Shown here: positions 44,463-53,412 of the stretch, one piece after another
Layout of the letters: every line of letters begins with the position of its first letter
How positions within the stretch are numbered: position 1 is the stretch's first letter
NCBI RefSeq assembly: GCF_023333595.1
Contig: NZ_JAIQZM010000028.1
Location: forward strand, 1 to 64,000
Source: Argonema galeatum A003/A1
GTDB taxonomy: Bacteria; Cyanobacteriota; Cyanobacteriia; Cyanobacteriales; Aerosakkonemataceae
DNA length: 64,000 nucleotides
Direction of reading: 5' to 3'
The notes under the pieces: generated by a model
Seen by the model: only the letters and a program-made list of their open reading frames with translations
Told to the model about the DNA's origin: nothing
Databases searched by the model: none
Program-made: the position numbers and the translations under genes

Positions 44463-44960
44463 ATGGGCAAGGTTCTGGTGTTAAATGCCTCCTACGAACC
44501 GCTCAACATTACCAGCTGGCGGCGAGCGGTCATTCTCCTGATTAAGGGTAAGGCAGAGCGGGTCGAACACAACGGCAAGTACATATATTCGGATTTTCCC
44601 CTTCCAACGGTGATTAGGCTACGTCATTACGTCCGGGTTCCTTATAAAGAAATTCCTCTTACCCGCCGTAATATACTGCACCGTGACAGCCATAGCTGTC
44701 AATATTGTAGTTACACTGGCGACGATTTAACTTTAGACCATGTGCTACCCCGATCGCGCGGCGGTGGCGATAGCTGGGAAAATATGGTAACGGCTTGTGT
44801 CCGTTGCAATATCAGAAAAGGGAACCGGACACCTGTGGAAGCGAATATGATTTTACGGAATACCCCCCGTAAGCCGTATAGCAGTCTATACTTTGAAGTC
44901 GCTAAACACCTAAAGAGCGGGACGCATCAGGAGTGGCGAAAATATGTCATCGGTATATAA
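44463..44960 (+). CDS. HNH endonuclease family protein
   Basis: 165 residues, a common stand-alone cyanobacterial HNH protein. The C-terminal half has C-Q-Y-C, then L-T-L-D-H-V-L-P-R-S-R-G-G-G-D and W-E-N-M-V-T-A-C-V-R-C-N, i.e. two zinc CxxC pairs framing the H...N...N core. The N-terminal half (L-V-L-N-A-S-Y-E-P-L, W-R-R-A-V) is the conserved lead of this subgroup. It likely cuts or nicks DNA, but its cellular role is not known. A strong terminator follows directly. Confidence 0.92.
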   Translation: MGKVLVLNASYEPLNITSWRRAVILLIKGKAERVEHNGKYIYSDFPLPTVIRLRHYVRVPYKEIPLTRRNILHRDSHSCQYCSYTGDDLTLDHVLPRSRGGGDSWENMVTACVRCNIRKGNRTPVEANMILRNTPRKPYSSLYFEVAKHLKSGTHQEWRKYVIGI

Positions 44961-44961
44961 C

Positions 44962-44994
44962 AAACCTGCACCAGTCTTGCGTGCAGGTTTTTTT
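44962..44994 (+). terminator. Factor-independent terminator of the HNH gene
   Basis: Stem AAACCTGCA/TGCAGGTTT (44962-44970 and 44982-44990) with an 11-nt loop, followed by a T run. It starts one base after the HNH stop codon. Confidence 0.9.
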
Positions 44995-45179
44995 GTATGA
45001 AAGGGTTTCGGGACTTCTACCTAGAGAAATGTCCCATTGGAGGGTATGTAGAATCCGGATTTTTTTGCGAAGATCTTAAGTAGTAGCAATTTACTCTCAA
45101 CTGACTGGCTACTGCCCCAAGCAAGCATAGCCACAAAACCTGGATTTACTTGATTAACACACCATTCGCATCTTCCGAT

Positions 45180-46451
45180 ATGAAATCTCGTTCGCTCCAG
45201 CCGCTTGACCCTTTGACTTTAGCAGCAGAGCCGCGACCTACAGAGGCCAACGCGGACACAGCCTCTGTAGAATCTCCCGCGATGAAGCGTCCGGTAACGG
45301 CGCTGAGTGAAGCTGTCAACGAACAGACTAAGCGTTCCCCCAATCCGTTCGGTCAAAAGGTCGAAGCTTTGCGGCAAACCCTGGAGCGACACCGGAACGA
45401 ACACCAGCTAATTATTGTACAAGACTTCCCAGACCCGGATGGCTTATCCTCTGCTTGGACGTATAAGTTGATTGCCCAGCAATACGATATTCGCTGCGAA
45501 ATAGTTTACGGTGGTACCCTGAGTCACCAAGAAAATATTGCGCTGGTCAAACTGACAAATTTACCAGCAGAACGCTGGACACCTCAGACAATCAAGAGTA
45601 AAAATTTGTCGGAGTATCAGGGTTTGGTTTTGGTTGATAATCAAGGCACTACCAGCCAGTTAATGCCTTTCTTACAAGGTATACCGACAACGGTAGTCAT
45701 CGACCATCACAAACAGCAAGGCAACCTTGAGGCTGAGTTTGCGGATATTCGGCCTTCTATACGAGCAACTGCCACGATTTTGACGCAATACTTGCAAGCA
45801 GGGTTGCTCAACCTGGACAGTAGTGTGAGCGAACACATAAAGTGTGCCACGTCTCTGATGCACGGCTTGCGATCGGATACTAACGCCCTCAGACAAGCAC
45901 AGGAAGATGAGTTTCTCGCCGCTGCCTATCTGAGCCGATTCTATGACGCTCAGTTGCTTGAGGCTATCCTACAGACGAATCGCTCTAAGCGAGTCATGGA
46001 TGCGATCGAGCGCAGTCTCAAAAACCGCACCGTGCAAAATAACTTTTCCATTGCTGGCGTCGGCTATCTGCGCTACGACAACCGAGATGCCATCCCCCAA
46101 GCAGCTGACTTCTTAGTGACGGAAGAAAACGTCCACACGGCGGTCGTATACGGTATCGTTCACAACGAAGATGAAGAAATAGAATTGGTGATTGGGTCTC
46201 TGCGAACCACCAAGCTTACCCTCGACCCCGATGAATTCCTCAAAGAAGCGTTTGGTCAAGATAAGCAAGGACGCTTTTTTGGCGGCGGACGCATGATGGC
46301 TGGTGGCTTTGAAATCCCGATCGGTTTCTTGGGCGGCAGCAACGAGAACTCGGATTACGCCAAGCTGAAGTGGGAAGTTTTCGATACCCAAATTAAGCAA
46401 AAGCTCCTAAAGTTGATTAACCCTACCCACGATCCGATCGAAAGCGAATAA
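45180..46451 (+). CDS. DHH-family phosphoesterase (NrnA/RecJ-like)
   Basis: About 423 residues from the ATG at 45180; an upstream in-frame TTG at 45150 is possible, and neither has a good ribosome binding site. The first 60 residues are low-complexity. The DHH domain then shows motif I as D-P-D-G-L-S-S-A, motif II as V-D-N-Q-G, motif III as V-V-I-D-H-H-K and motif IV as G-L-R-S-D-T. A C-terminal DHHA1-like half ends with F-G-G-G-R-M-M-A-G-G-F. Members degrade nano-RNA, pAp or cyclic dinucleotides; the substrate here cannot be told. Confidence 0.88.
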   Translation: MKSRSLQPLDPLTLAAEPRPTEANADTASVESPAMKRPVTALSEAVNEQTKRSPNPFGQKVEALRQTLERHRNEHQLIIVQDFPDPDGLSSAWTYKLIAQQYDIRCEIVYGGTLSHQENIALVKLTNLPAERWTPQTIKSKNLSEYQGLVLVDNQGTTSQLMPFLQGIPTTVVIDHHKQQGNLEAEFADIRPSIRATATILTQYLQAGLLNLDSSVSEHIKCATSLMHGLRSDTNALRQAQEDEFLAAAYLSRFYDAQLLEAILQTNRSKRVMDAIERSLKNRTVQNNFSIAGVGYLRYDNRDAIPQAADFLVTEENVHTAVVYGIVHNEDEEIELVIGSLRTTKLTLDPDEFLKEAFGQDKQGRFFGGGRMMAGGFEIPIGFLGGSNENSDYAKLKWEVFDTQIKQKLLKLINPTHDPIESE

Positions 46452-46482
46452 CAAAGGAAATGGGCTCTACGCTATTTGAGCA

Positions 46483-46514
46483 GAGTGGGAGAGTGGGAGA
46501 GTGGGAGAGTGGGA
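46483..46514. repeat. Simple tandem repeat, 8-bp unit, four copies
   Basis: Four copies of GAGTGGGA between the DHH and sixA genes, similar in type to the pyrimidine-rich array at position 1. Confidence 0.9.
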
Positions 46515-46577
46515 GAGCAGAAAAGAAATAAAAATGTTCTTAAATGAACAAAAGCATAGCAACTCCGAAAGAGCAAA

Positions 46578-47078
46578 ATGGTAGAACTGTACTTAATCCG
46601 TCACGGCATAGCTGCTGAACCTGAAGAATACCCCAATGACGCCGATCGCCCGCTTACAGATGAGGGCAAGCGCAAAACTCGGAAAGTAGCTGCCAGACTC
46701 TCCGAGTTAAATCTCCGTTTCGATCTGATTCTCTCCAGTCCTCTGGTTCGCGCTCGCCAAACCGCCGATATTCTCAAAACAGCCAAGCTGAGTGACCAAC
46801 TGGAAGAATCGATCGACCTCGCTTCTGACGGCGATATGGAAGCTTGGCTAAGCTGGTTTGAGCAATGGCGACAAAAAGGTGACTCGACGCTAGCATTGGT
46901 CGGTCATCAACCAAATTTGGGGAATTGGGCAGAAATCTTGATTTGGGGAGAGGCTCGCGGGCGTTTGGTCGTCAAAAAAGGTGGTGCTCTAGGTTTAACC
47001 CTTCCCGGAACTGGTTCGCCAGTGGGTCGCAGCCAGTTATTTTGGCTGGCATCCCCCAAGTTCCTGTTCGTACCTTAA
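46578..47078 (+). CDS. sixA: SixA-type phosphohistidine phosphatase
   Basis: 166 residues, the short histidine-phosphatase size. R8-H9-G10 in Y-L-I-R-H-G is the phosphohistidine motif. Further matches are the R-P-L-T-D-E-G region, S-S-P-L-V-R-A-R-Q-T-A and the second catalytic histidine in L-V-G-H-Q-P. SixA dephosphorylates phosphohistidine on phosphotransfer proteins; in cyanobacteria the targets are not well known. It lies 100 bp before gltA on the same strand. Confidence 0.9.
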   Translation: MVELYLIRHGIAAEPEEYPNDADRPLTDEGKRKTRKVAARLSELNLRFDLILSSPLVRARQTADILKTAKLSDQLEESIDLASDGDMEAWLSWFEQWRQKGDSTLALVGHQPNLGNWAEILIWGEARGRLVVKKGGALGLTLPGTGSPVGRSQLFWLASPKFLFVP

Positions 47079-47178
47079 TATATGGTTCTGTTAAGGATTT
47101 TTGTGCAGTCTGCAACAGCACGCAAGTTTCTGGTAAGTTAGCCTGATAGATATTTCACATAGCGCTAACGGTAAAGTT

Positions 47179-48315
47179 ATGACTCTCTGCGAGTATAAGC
47201 CAGGTCTAGAAGGCATTCCTGCTGCCCAATCCAGCGTTAGCTACGTCGATGGACAGCTAGGTATCTTGGAATATCGGGGAATCCGCATCGAAGAACTCGC
47301 AGAAAAAAGTACCTTTCTGGAAACCTCGTATCTCTTAATTTGGGGTGTACTTCCTACCAAAGAAGAACTCGAAGCCTTTGAGCATGAAATTCGCTACCAT
47401 CGACGGATAAAATATCGCATTCGGGACATGATGAAATGCTTTCCCGAAAGCGGACATCCGATGGACGCCCTGCAAGCCTCAGCAGCCGCATTAGGCTTGT
47501 TCTATTCCCGAAGAGACCTACATAACCCGGCTTATATCCGAGGAGCCGTGGTGCGCTTGTTGGCGAAGATTCCCACGATGGTGGCAGCTTTCCAACTGAT
47601 GCGTAAAGGTAATGACCCCGTGCAGCCCCGCGATGATTTGGGCTACTCGGCTAATTTTCTGTATATGCTGAACGAGCAGGAACCAGATCCGCTCACAGCT
47701 CGGATTTTCGATATCTGCCTAACGCTCCATGCAGAACATACGATGAATGCTTCCACATTCTCATCGAGGGTGACTGCTTCGACTTTGACAGACCCCTACG
47801 CAGTGATGGCTTCAGCTGTAGGCACTTTGGGTGGCCCGCTGCATGGTGGGGCAAATGAAGAAGTCATCTCAATGTTGGAAGAAATTGGTTCGGTGGAAAA
47901 TGTCCGCCCTTTCTTGGACTCGCGCCTGGAACGCAAAGCCAAAATTATGGGTTTTGGACACCGAGTCTACAAGGTGAAAGATCCACGGGCGACTATCCTC
48001 CAGTATCTAGCGGAGCAGTTGTTTGAAAAGTTCGGGCACGATAAGTACTACGACATTGCGGTGGAGTTGGAAAAGGCTGTAGAAGAGAAACTGGGTCAAA
48101 AAGGGATTTACCCGAATGTAGATTTCTACTCTGGCCTGGTTTACAGAAAGATGGGCATTCCCATCGATTTGTTTACGCCAATTTTTGCGATCGCTCGCGT
48201 CGCCGGTTGGTTAGCCCACTGGAAAGAACAGATCGAAGAAAACCGCATCTACCGTCCCACTCAAGTCTATACCGGACTGCACGAAGCTTCTTACATACCG
48301 ATCGAGCAACGCTAG
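47179..48315 (+). CDS. gltA: Citrate synthase
   Basis: 378 residues, the short bacterial citrate/2-methylcitrate synthase form. Visible are G-I-L-E-Y-R-G-I-R-I-E-E-L-A near the start, L-H-A-E-H-T-M-N-A-S-T-F with a catalytic histidine, G-P-L-H-G-G-A-N-E, and M-G-F-G-H-R-V-Y-K-V-K-D-P-R-A with the oxaloacetate-binding His. The enzyme joins acetyl-CoA and oxaloacetate at the entry to the cyanobacterial TCA cycle. The ndh cluster lies downstream on the same strand, but 1.4 kb of repeats and a truncated gene separate the two. Confidence 0.96.
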   Translation: MTLCEYKPGLEGIPAAQSSVSYVDGQLGILEYRGIRIEELAEKSTFLETSYLLIWGVLPTKEELEAFEHEIRYHRRIKYRIRDMMKCFPESGHPMDALQASAAALGLFYSRRDLHNPAYIRGAVVRLLAKIPTMVAAFQLMRKGNDPVQPRDDLGYSANFLYMLNEQEPDPLTARIFDICLTLHAEHTMNASTFSSRVTASTLTDPYAVMASAVGTLGGPLHGGANEEVISMLEEIGSVENVRPFLDSRLERKAKIMGFGHRVYKVKDPRATILQYLAEQLFEKFGHDKYYDIAVELEKAVEEKLGQKGIYPNVDFYSGLVYRKMGIPIDLFTPIFAIARVAGWLAHWKEQIEENRIYRPTQVYTGLHEASYIPIEQR

Positions 48316-48650
48316 AACACCCAAAGAAACCCGGTTTCTGGCATAAAAATTTGTAGGGTGGGTGGCAAAGAGGGACGATAATTTCAAAACACAAACAAGT
48401 AACGAAAGTTGCTAGTTATTGTAAAAACCCGGTTTCTGTGGGTGATTTTATCATTAACTGCGACTGGCAAACACAAGAAACCGGGTTTTTAGATCTCAAA
48501 GTTTTCTAAGTAGCAACTTGCGTAAGTAGTTGAGTTCCCTCGCCTTCACCCACCATTCCCCTTTAAACTGCCAATTGATATCAAATCCGTCTGCGTCGGA
48601 ATTGTTCGTTTTTCCCCTCTGCCCCTCTGCCCCTCTGCGGCCATAATGAT
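48316..48650. other. Spacer with several AGAAACCCGGTTTCT-type repeats
   Basis: Repeat copies lie at 48325-48339, 48424-48437 and 48476-48490; the second and third are inverted relative to each other and could pair. There is also a simple CCCCTCTG repeat near 48615. No gene is supported. Confidence 0.8.
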
Positions 48651-49103
48651 TCAGACACAACCGGAAACGATATAAGCCAGGATTTGAGCCAGTCCCGCTT
48701 CGATCGAAAACGCCGCTTTTTTGGATTCAATCACCATAACCCAAAACTGCTCCTGTAAAACTAAGGTATCGAGACTCCCTCTAATCAAAGTGCCTTCATC
48801 TTCCGATAAAATTTCCACAGATTTTTCGGCTTTGAAGTCAAAGGGAGAAAGGTAAAATTCCCCAATAAATAAGAGAGGAGAAACGATCGCCATATTGATT
48901 GGCTTTTCTAGAAGAGGCGGTTTTTTAATTAAATTGAAGTAACCCGCTTTCACTCGATCTAAAAGTTGCTTCTGCCAATCGCTGATTTCTGGCAAATTTT
49001 CTTGCCACTCCCTGAAGAAGTCTTCAGAGTCAACGAACTGAAGGCGGAAGAGCCTTTCGAGTTCATCTAGGGTAACGTCCTTAGCTTGGATAATTTGGCT
49101 CAT
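48651..49103 (-). pseudogene. Restriction-endonuclease-like (PD-(D/E)xK) protein, C-terminally truncated
   Basis: 150 residues. The order D-F-F-R-E-W-Q-E-N-L-P-E-I-S, G-Y-F-N-L-I, a Lys/Glu-rich beta segment, then G-S-L-D-T-L-V-L-Q-E-Q-F-W-V-M-V-I-E-S-K-K matches a large cyanobacterial family annotated as type I restriction R-subunit-like, with D and E-x-K of the nuclease motif present. Relatives run on for some 50-70 residues after L-A-Q-I-L-A-Y; here the frame ends eight codons later. It is either a shortened allele or a decaying gene. These orphan proteins are amplified in cyanobacteria without known methylase partners. Confidence 0.65.
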
Positions 49104-49737
49104 AGCTATGGAGTAATTTTTATTTTTTTCGTTCTTGATGATTCCAACTTTCAGGAGTTACGGAACGTATTGCAGAAGATTATGCGGGGTTTTGACACTC
49201 TCAGGGCTAAAGCCGTACTGCCGTTAGGACTTAAACCTAACCGTTGTTTCACAGGAGCCGGGATTTCTCCGTTACTAGGATGCTTCAAAACGTAGATAGT
49301 TATTCCTACTCGTCACTCAATCCTAGCACGAAAAAACCAATGCGGTTTTAACCGCTTGCGTTGTTTTTCCACGAGCGCGAAGAGAGCGACTGAGTTTCCA
49401 AACATCCCATATTTTCTTATGAGGATAAGTTTAATTTTATTGCTTAATCAACTGCTGTTGTAAGTTGGGACACCGATTCGTAGGGTAAGATGCTCAAGGG
49501 AACCCACCTGTAATGGATGAATCCCCCATCATCCCTACTTTATCAGCCCACCTCTGGGCAAACTATAAAGCAGCCCCAATGGTTGCCATAAGCAGAAATT
49601 CTCGTTTGTTGCCCAAGGCTGGATTCCGTGCAACGATATACTATCGAGTGGAGCCGTAAAAAAATCTTCACAAACTCATAGACCGATTAGACACGGTTGG
49701 TTGGGTTCTGCCTCAATAACTACTCGTATCGGCAAAC
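49104..49737. other. Spacer upstream of ndhA, largely a decayed IS605 end
   Basis: 634 bp without an intact gene. The left half (about 49190-49400) resembles the right end of an IS200/IS605 element on the minus strand. The right half (49400-49737) presumably has the ndhA promoter, but I could not identify it with certainty. Confidence 0.6.
49190..49400 (-). pseudogene. Decayed IS200/IS605 right end with tnpB tail remnant
   Basis: On the minus strand the segment ends in GAGAGTGTCAA (around 49189-49199), close to the GGGAGTGTCAA at the right end of the intact element (4721-4731). It is preceded by a small GGC-TTTA-GCC hairpin. Upstream, the translated frame reads A-P-V-K-Q-R-L-G-L-S-P-N-G-S, the kind of low-conservation tail found at tnpB ends, interrupted by a TGA. 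Transposase genes are absent. The assignment is based on these short similarities only. Confidence 0.5.
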
Positions 49738-50856
49738 ATGAACTCAGGAATTGACCTGCAAGAAATCTTTATTAAATCCCTCATGGATTTGGGCCTCCCA
49801 CCAGGTGCCGCCAAGGCAATTTGGTTGCCCCTACCAATGTTCCTGATGATTATTGGTGCAACGGTAGGAGTGCTGGTAACAGTCTGGCTGGAACGAAAAA
49901 TTTCGGCAGCCGCACAGCAGCGCATTGGCCCGGAATACATGGGGCCTTTTGGGGTGCTGGCACCTGTAGCGGATGGCATGAAGCTCGTCTTTAAAGAAGA
50001 TATCCTGCCAGCACAGTCGGATAGGCTTCTCTTCACCCTCGGCCCAGTCCTCGTCGTCATCCCAGTGTTTCTGTCCTACTTGATCGTGCCTTTCGGACAG
50101 AACCTGGTAATTACAGACATCGGCACAGGCATATTTTTGTGGGTGGCCCTATCTAGCATTGCCCCAATTGGCCTGCTGATGGCGGGTTATTCCTCTAACA
50201 ACAAGTACTCCTTGTTGGGCGGCTTGCGGGCTGCTGCACAGTCGATCAGTTATGAAATTCCCCTGTCGCTGTCGGTGCTGGCGATCGTTATGATGTCAAA
50301 TAGCCTCAGCACGATCGACATCGTACAGCAGCAATCAGGATACGGTATTCTCAGCTGGAACATCTGGCGTCAACCATTCGGATTGATCGTATTCTGGATT
50401 TGCGCCCTGGCAGAATGCGAACGGCTACCCTTTGACTTGCCAGAAGCCGAAGAAGAGATCGTAGCAGGCTATCAGACCGAATATTCCGGCATGAAATTCG
50501 CTCTCTTCTACCTGAGTTCCTACGTCAACCTCGTTCTTTCTGCCCTACTTTTCTCCGTACTGTACCTGGGAGGCTGGAATTTCCCCATTTCCATCGATTT
50601 GTTAGCCAACTTGTTGGGGGTAAGTGAAACAGACCCCTGGTTGCAGATTATCACCGCCTCGCTGGGCATCACCATGACCCTTCTCAAAGCTTACTTCCTC
50701 GTCTTTCTAGCTGTTCTCCTGCGCTGGACAGTACCTCGCGTCAGGATTGACCAGTTGCTAGATTTAGGGTGGAAGTTCCTGCTACCAGTCTCTTTGGCGA
50801 ACCTGCTGCTAACCGCTGCCCTTAAGCTGGTATTTCCCTTTGCTTTCGGCGGCTAA
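49738..50856 (+). CDS. ndhA: NAD(P)H-quinone oxidoreductase subunit 1 (NdhA)
   Basis: 372 residues with about eight membrane helices. Family signatures: V-W-L-E-R-K-I-S-A-A-A-Q-Q-R-I-G-P-E, G-P-F-G-V-L-A-P-V-A-D-G-M-K-L and F-D-L-P-E-A-E-E-E-I-V-A-G-Y-Q-T-E-Y. NdhA is the membrane subunit at the quinone site of the NDH-1 complex in the thylakoid membrane, serving respiration and cyclic electron flow. First gene of ndhAIGE. Confidence 0.97.
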   Translation: MNSGIDLQEIFIKSLMDLGLPPGAAKAIWLPLPMFLMIIGATVGVLVTVWLERKISAAAQQRIGPEYMGPFGVLAPVADGMKLVFKEDILPAQSDRLLFTLGPVLVVIPVFLSYLIVPFGQNLVITDIGTGIFLWVALSSIAPIGLLMAGYSSNNKYSLLGGLRAAAQSISYEIPLSLSVLAIVMMSNSLSTIDIVQQQSGYGILSWNIWRQPFGLIVFWICALAECERLPFDLPEAEEEIVAGYQTEYSGMKFALFYLSSYVNLVLSALLFSVLYLGGWNFPISIDLLANLLGVSETDPWLQIITASLGITMTLLKAYFLVFLAVLLRWTVPRVRIDQLLDLGWKFLLPVSLANLLLTAALKLVFPFAFGG

Positions 50857-50937
50857 ATCAATTTTAGATTTTAGATTTGAGATGGAAAACAAAATCTAAA
50901 ATCTAAAATCTACAATTTCCACTCTGAGTGAGACACG

Positions 50938-51522
50938 ATGCTAAAGTTCCTCAAACAAGTTGGCGATTACGCCAAAGAAGCAGTACAAGCCGGTAAATAT
51001 ATAGGTCAAGGTTTGTCTGTTACCTTTGACCACATGAGCCGTCGTCCGATTACGGTGCAGTATCCCTACGAAAAACTCATCCCCTCCGAGCGTTTTAGGG
51101 GGCGCATTCACTTTGAGTTTGATAAGTGCATCTCCTGCGAAGTTTGCGTCCGGGTTTGCCCGATCAACCTGCCAGTAGTAGATTGGGAATTCAACAAAGA
51201 AACTAAAAAGAAACAGCTCAAGCACTACAGTATTGACTTCGGAGTTTGTATCTTTTGCGGCAATTGCGTGGAATTTTGTCCCACCAACTGTCTGTCTATG
51301 ACAGAAGAGTACGAGCTTTCCACCTACGAACGTCACGAATTGAACTATGACAACGTGGCGCTGGGCCGTTTGCCGTATAAAGTAACGAATGACCCGATGG
51401 TGACGCCGCTGCGCGAACTGGTTTACCTGCCTAAGGGGGTTATGGACCCTCACGGAGTGCCGGACACCGATCGTCGGGCTGGTCAGCTGCCAGAGGAAAT
51501 TCTGGAAAAATCGGAAAAATAG
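50938..51522 (+). CDS. ndhI: NAD(P)H-quinone oxidoreductase subunit I (NdhI)
   Basis: 194 residues. Two 4Fe-4S motifs, C-I-S-C-E-V-C-V-R-V-C-P and C-I-F-C-G-N-C-V-E-F-C-P, are spaced as in NuoI/NdhI. The N-terminal amphipathic segment and R-R-P-I-T-V-Q-Y-P-Y-E-K are typical for the plant/cyanobacterial form. It passes electrons from ferredoxin toward plastoquinone within NDH-1. It sits 81 bp after ndhA. Confidence 0.97.
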   Translation: MLKFLKQVGDYAKEAVQAGKYIGQGLSVTFDHMSRRPITVQYPYEKLIPSERFRGRIHFEFDKCISCEVCVRVCPINLPVVDWEFNKETKKKQLKHYSIDFGVCIFCGNCVEFCPTNCLSMTEEYELSTYERHELNYDNVALGRLPYKVTNDPMVTPLRELVYLPKGVMDPHGVPDTDRRAGQLPEEILEKSEK

Positions 51523-51673
51523 CGATCGTTGGTCATTGGGAAATTTCAGATTTCAGATTTCAGATTTCAGATTTTAAATTGTCAATTCAAAATAAATTTG
51601 AAATCTGCAATTCTTCAATTTTAAATTTCCCAATGACTGATGACTAATGACTAATGACTAAGGACAAAAAACT

Positions 51674-52318
51674 GTGGATCTAGCGCAAGGGGTTCAGATT
51701 GTTTCGTTTGCCCTGCTGAGTTTGATGATGATTTCAGCCGCCTTGGGTGTCGTGCTGCTCAATAACATTGTCTACTCCGCTTTCTTGTTGGGAGGGGTAT
51801 TTATCAGCATCGCTGGATTGTACATTCTGCTTAATGCTGACTTTGTGGCAGCCGCACAGGTGCTGATTTATGTGGGGGCAGTAAACGTTTTGATTTTGTT
51901 TGCCATCATGCTGGTGAACAAGCGCGAAGATTTTACTCCTCTTTCTAATGCTTGGCTTCGTAAGGGGGCAACGGCATTAGTCTGTGCTGGTTTGTTTGTG
52001 CTATTAAGCACGATGGTTTTAGCAACTCCCTGGTCTGCTTCAACGGCAAGCGTCCCTACCACAGAAAGTTCAATTGTGCGAATTGGGCAGCATTTCTTTA
52101 CTGACTTTTTGCTACCTTTTGAGTTGGCATCGGTGCTGTTGTTGATCGCAATGGTGGGTGCGATTATTTTGGCGCGGCGCGAATACTTGCCGGAAGTATT
52201 GCAGACACCGAACGTACAGCCACAAGTTTTGACTTTGCCGGAGCGTCCCAGGGAATTGGTGCCCGCAGTCAGCGACTCATCTACCCTTACTAGCACTAAG
52301 GGCGATCGCAACAAATAG
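51674..52318 (+). CDS. ndhG: NAD(P)H-quinone oxidoreductase subunit 6 (NdhG)
   Basis: 214 residues with five membrane helices: Y-S-A-F-L-L-G-G-V-F, L-N-A-D-F-V-A-A-A-Q-V-L-I-Y-V-G-A-V-N-V and L-P-F-E-L-A-S-V-L-L-L-I-A-M-V-G-A. It starts at GTG 51674 with AAGGA about 9 nt upstream. The C-terminal tail of about 40 residues is polar. NuoJ-equivalent membrane subunit of NDH-1. The 150-bp gap to ndhI is filled with short repeats. Confidence 0.96.
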   Translation: MDLAQGVQIVSFALLSLMMISAALGVVLLNNIVYSAFLLGGVFISIAGLYILLNADFVAAAQVLIYVGAVNVLILFAIMLVNKREDFTPLSNAWLRKGATALVCAGLFVLLSTMVLATPWSASTASVPTTESSIVRIGQHFFTDFLLPFELASVLLLIAMVGAIILARREYLPEVLQTPNVQPQVLTLPERPRELVPAVSDSSTLTSTKGDRNK

Positions 52319-52805
52319 TGTCGGGAATGGGGAATTTTAGATTTTGAATTAAAGAATTGAAATTAAATCTGCAATCTTAAATTTAAAATCTTTACTAATT
52401 CCCCTTTCCTTCCTCATAAATTTGAAATCTGCCATCTCATACCAAATCCGCAAGCCTTGACCCCTTTTTTACCCGACGACTAAAGCGCGGGCTTCAAGAA
52501 AAAGACGACTAAAGTCGCGACTACACAAACAAAGCCCGCCGGCGCGGGCTTCAAGAAAAACCGGCGCAGTCTTCAAGAAAAAGGGCGTAGTTAACCAGGA
52601 TTTGGGATAAAATTTACAGGGGTTCCCGCTGTTATGAGGTGCAAAAGTAAGGGCGAAGCATTCCGGTAATTAACTTATTGGTTATATGCAGAGGTTAATT
52701 ACCGGAATGCTTCGCCCCTACCCCCCAACTTAAAATGTACTCTATTACAGCGGGAACTGCTATAAAATTTACCATTGATTGACCAATTCGCTAACAAGAG
52801 GGTTC
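52319..52805. other. Repeat-filled spacer splitting ndhG from ndhE
   Basis: 487 bp of repeats: GACGACTAAAG motifs and a GCCCGCCGGCGCGGGC hairpin at about 52480-52560, then the nested inverted repeat at 52622-52757. ndhG and ndhE are normally close together, so this spacer seems to have been expanded by mobile repeats. Confidence 0.75.
52622..52757. repeat. Nested inverted repeat between ndhG and ndhE
   Basis: Outer arms GTTCCCGCTG (52622-52631) and complement (52748-52757) surround perfect 24-bp inner arms (52651-52674 and 52694-52717) starting GGGCGAAGCATTCCGGTAAT. In RNA this would form a long stable hairpin within the operon transcript. Confidence 0.9.
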
Positions 52806-53117
52806 ATGCAACTGCAACTTCAATATTTTCTACTATTAGGAGCCGCCCTGTTCTGCATCGGCATTTATGGTTTGATTACCAGCCGCAATGCCGTTCGGGT
52901 ACTGATGTCTATTGAACTGCTGCTGAATGCAGTGAATCTTAATTTCATGGGGTTTTCCAATTTCCTAGACCCACAAGAAATCAAAGGCCAAGTGTTTACG
53001 GTGTTTGTGATCACTGTGGCTGCTGCTGAAGCAGCAGTAGGTCTGGCAATTGTGCTTTCGATTTACCGCAATCGCGATACGGTAGATATGGAGCAATTTA
53101 ATTTACTGAAGTGGTGA
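52806..53117 (+). CDS. ndhE: NAD(P)H-quinone oxidoreductase subunit 4L (NdhE)
   Basis: 103 residues from the ATG at 52806, the family start (M-Q-L-Q-Y-F region); an in-frame codon at 52779 would add nine residues not found in relatives. Three membrane helices, with M-S-I-E-L-L-L-N-A-V-N-L and F-V-I-T-V-A-A-A-E-A-A-V-G-L-A. NuoK-equivalent, with the proton-channel glutamates present. Confidence 0.97.
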   Translation: MQLQLQYFLLLGAALFCIGIYGLITSRNAVRVLMSIELLLNAVNLNFMGFSNFLDPQEIKGQVFTVFVITVAAAEAAVGLAIVLSIYRNRDTVDMEQFNLLKW

Positions 53118-53212
53118 ATTTTGGCAAGTGCTAATGGCTAATTGTTAAAATGAATTAATTAGAATTAGCCTTGTTTGAGTAAGTAGGTCAGCGCAAATAA
53201 ATCATTATTGGC

Positions 53213-53248
53213 ACGTAGTTGCGCTTCAGCGCGGCATCGCAACTACGT
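53213..53248. repeat. Imperfect hairpin with ACGTAGTTGCG arms
   Basis: The arms ACGTAGTTGCG (53213-53223) and complement (53238-53248) match the outer part of the hairpin at 29031-29083, here with a diverged centre. It lies between ndhE and the NAD kinase gene. Confidence 0.8.
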
Positions 53249-53412
53249 ACCAAATCCAGAAGTTTTACGTTTGTTATATAGGTTGGGTTTTTATTGCTAA
53301 CCTACTTAAGACAGCTAAAAAATAGGTAATATCAATATTAGGAGCGACAATATATTTTAGTTTTATCGCGATTCGAGAGTTTAATCTGTAGCTGAATAAT
53401 ATTAGGAAGGAA

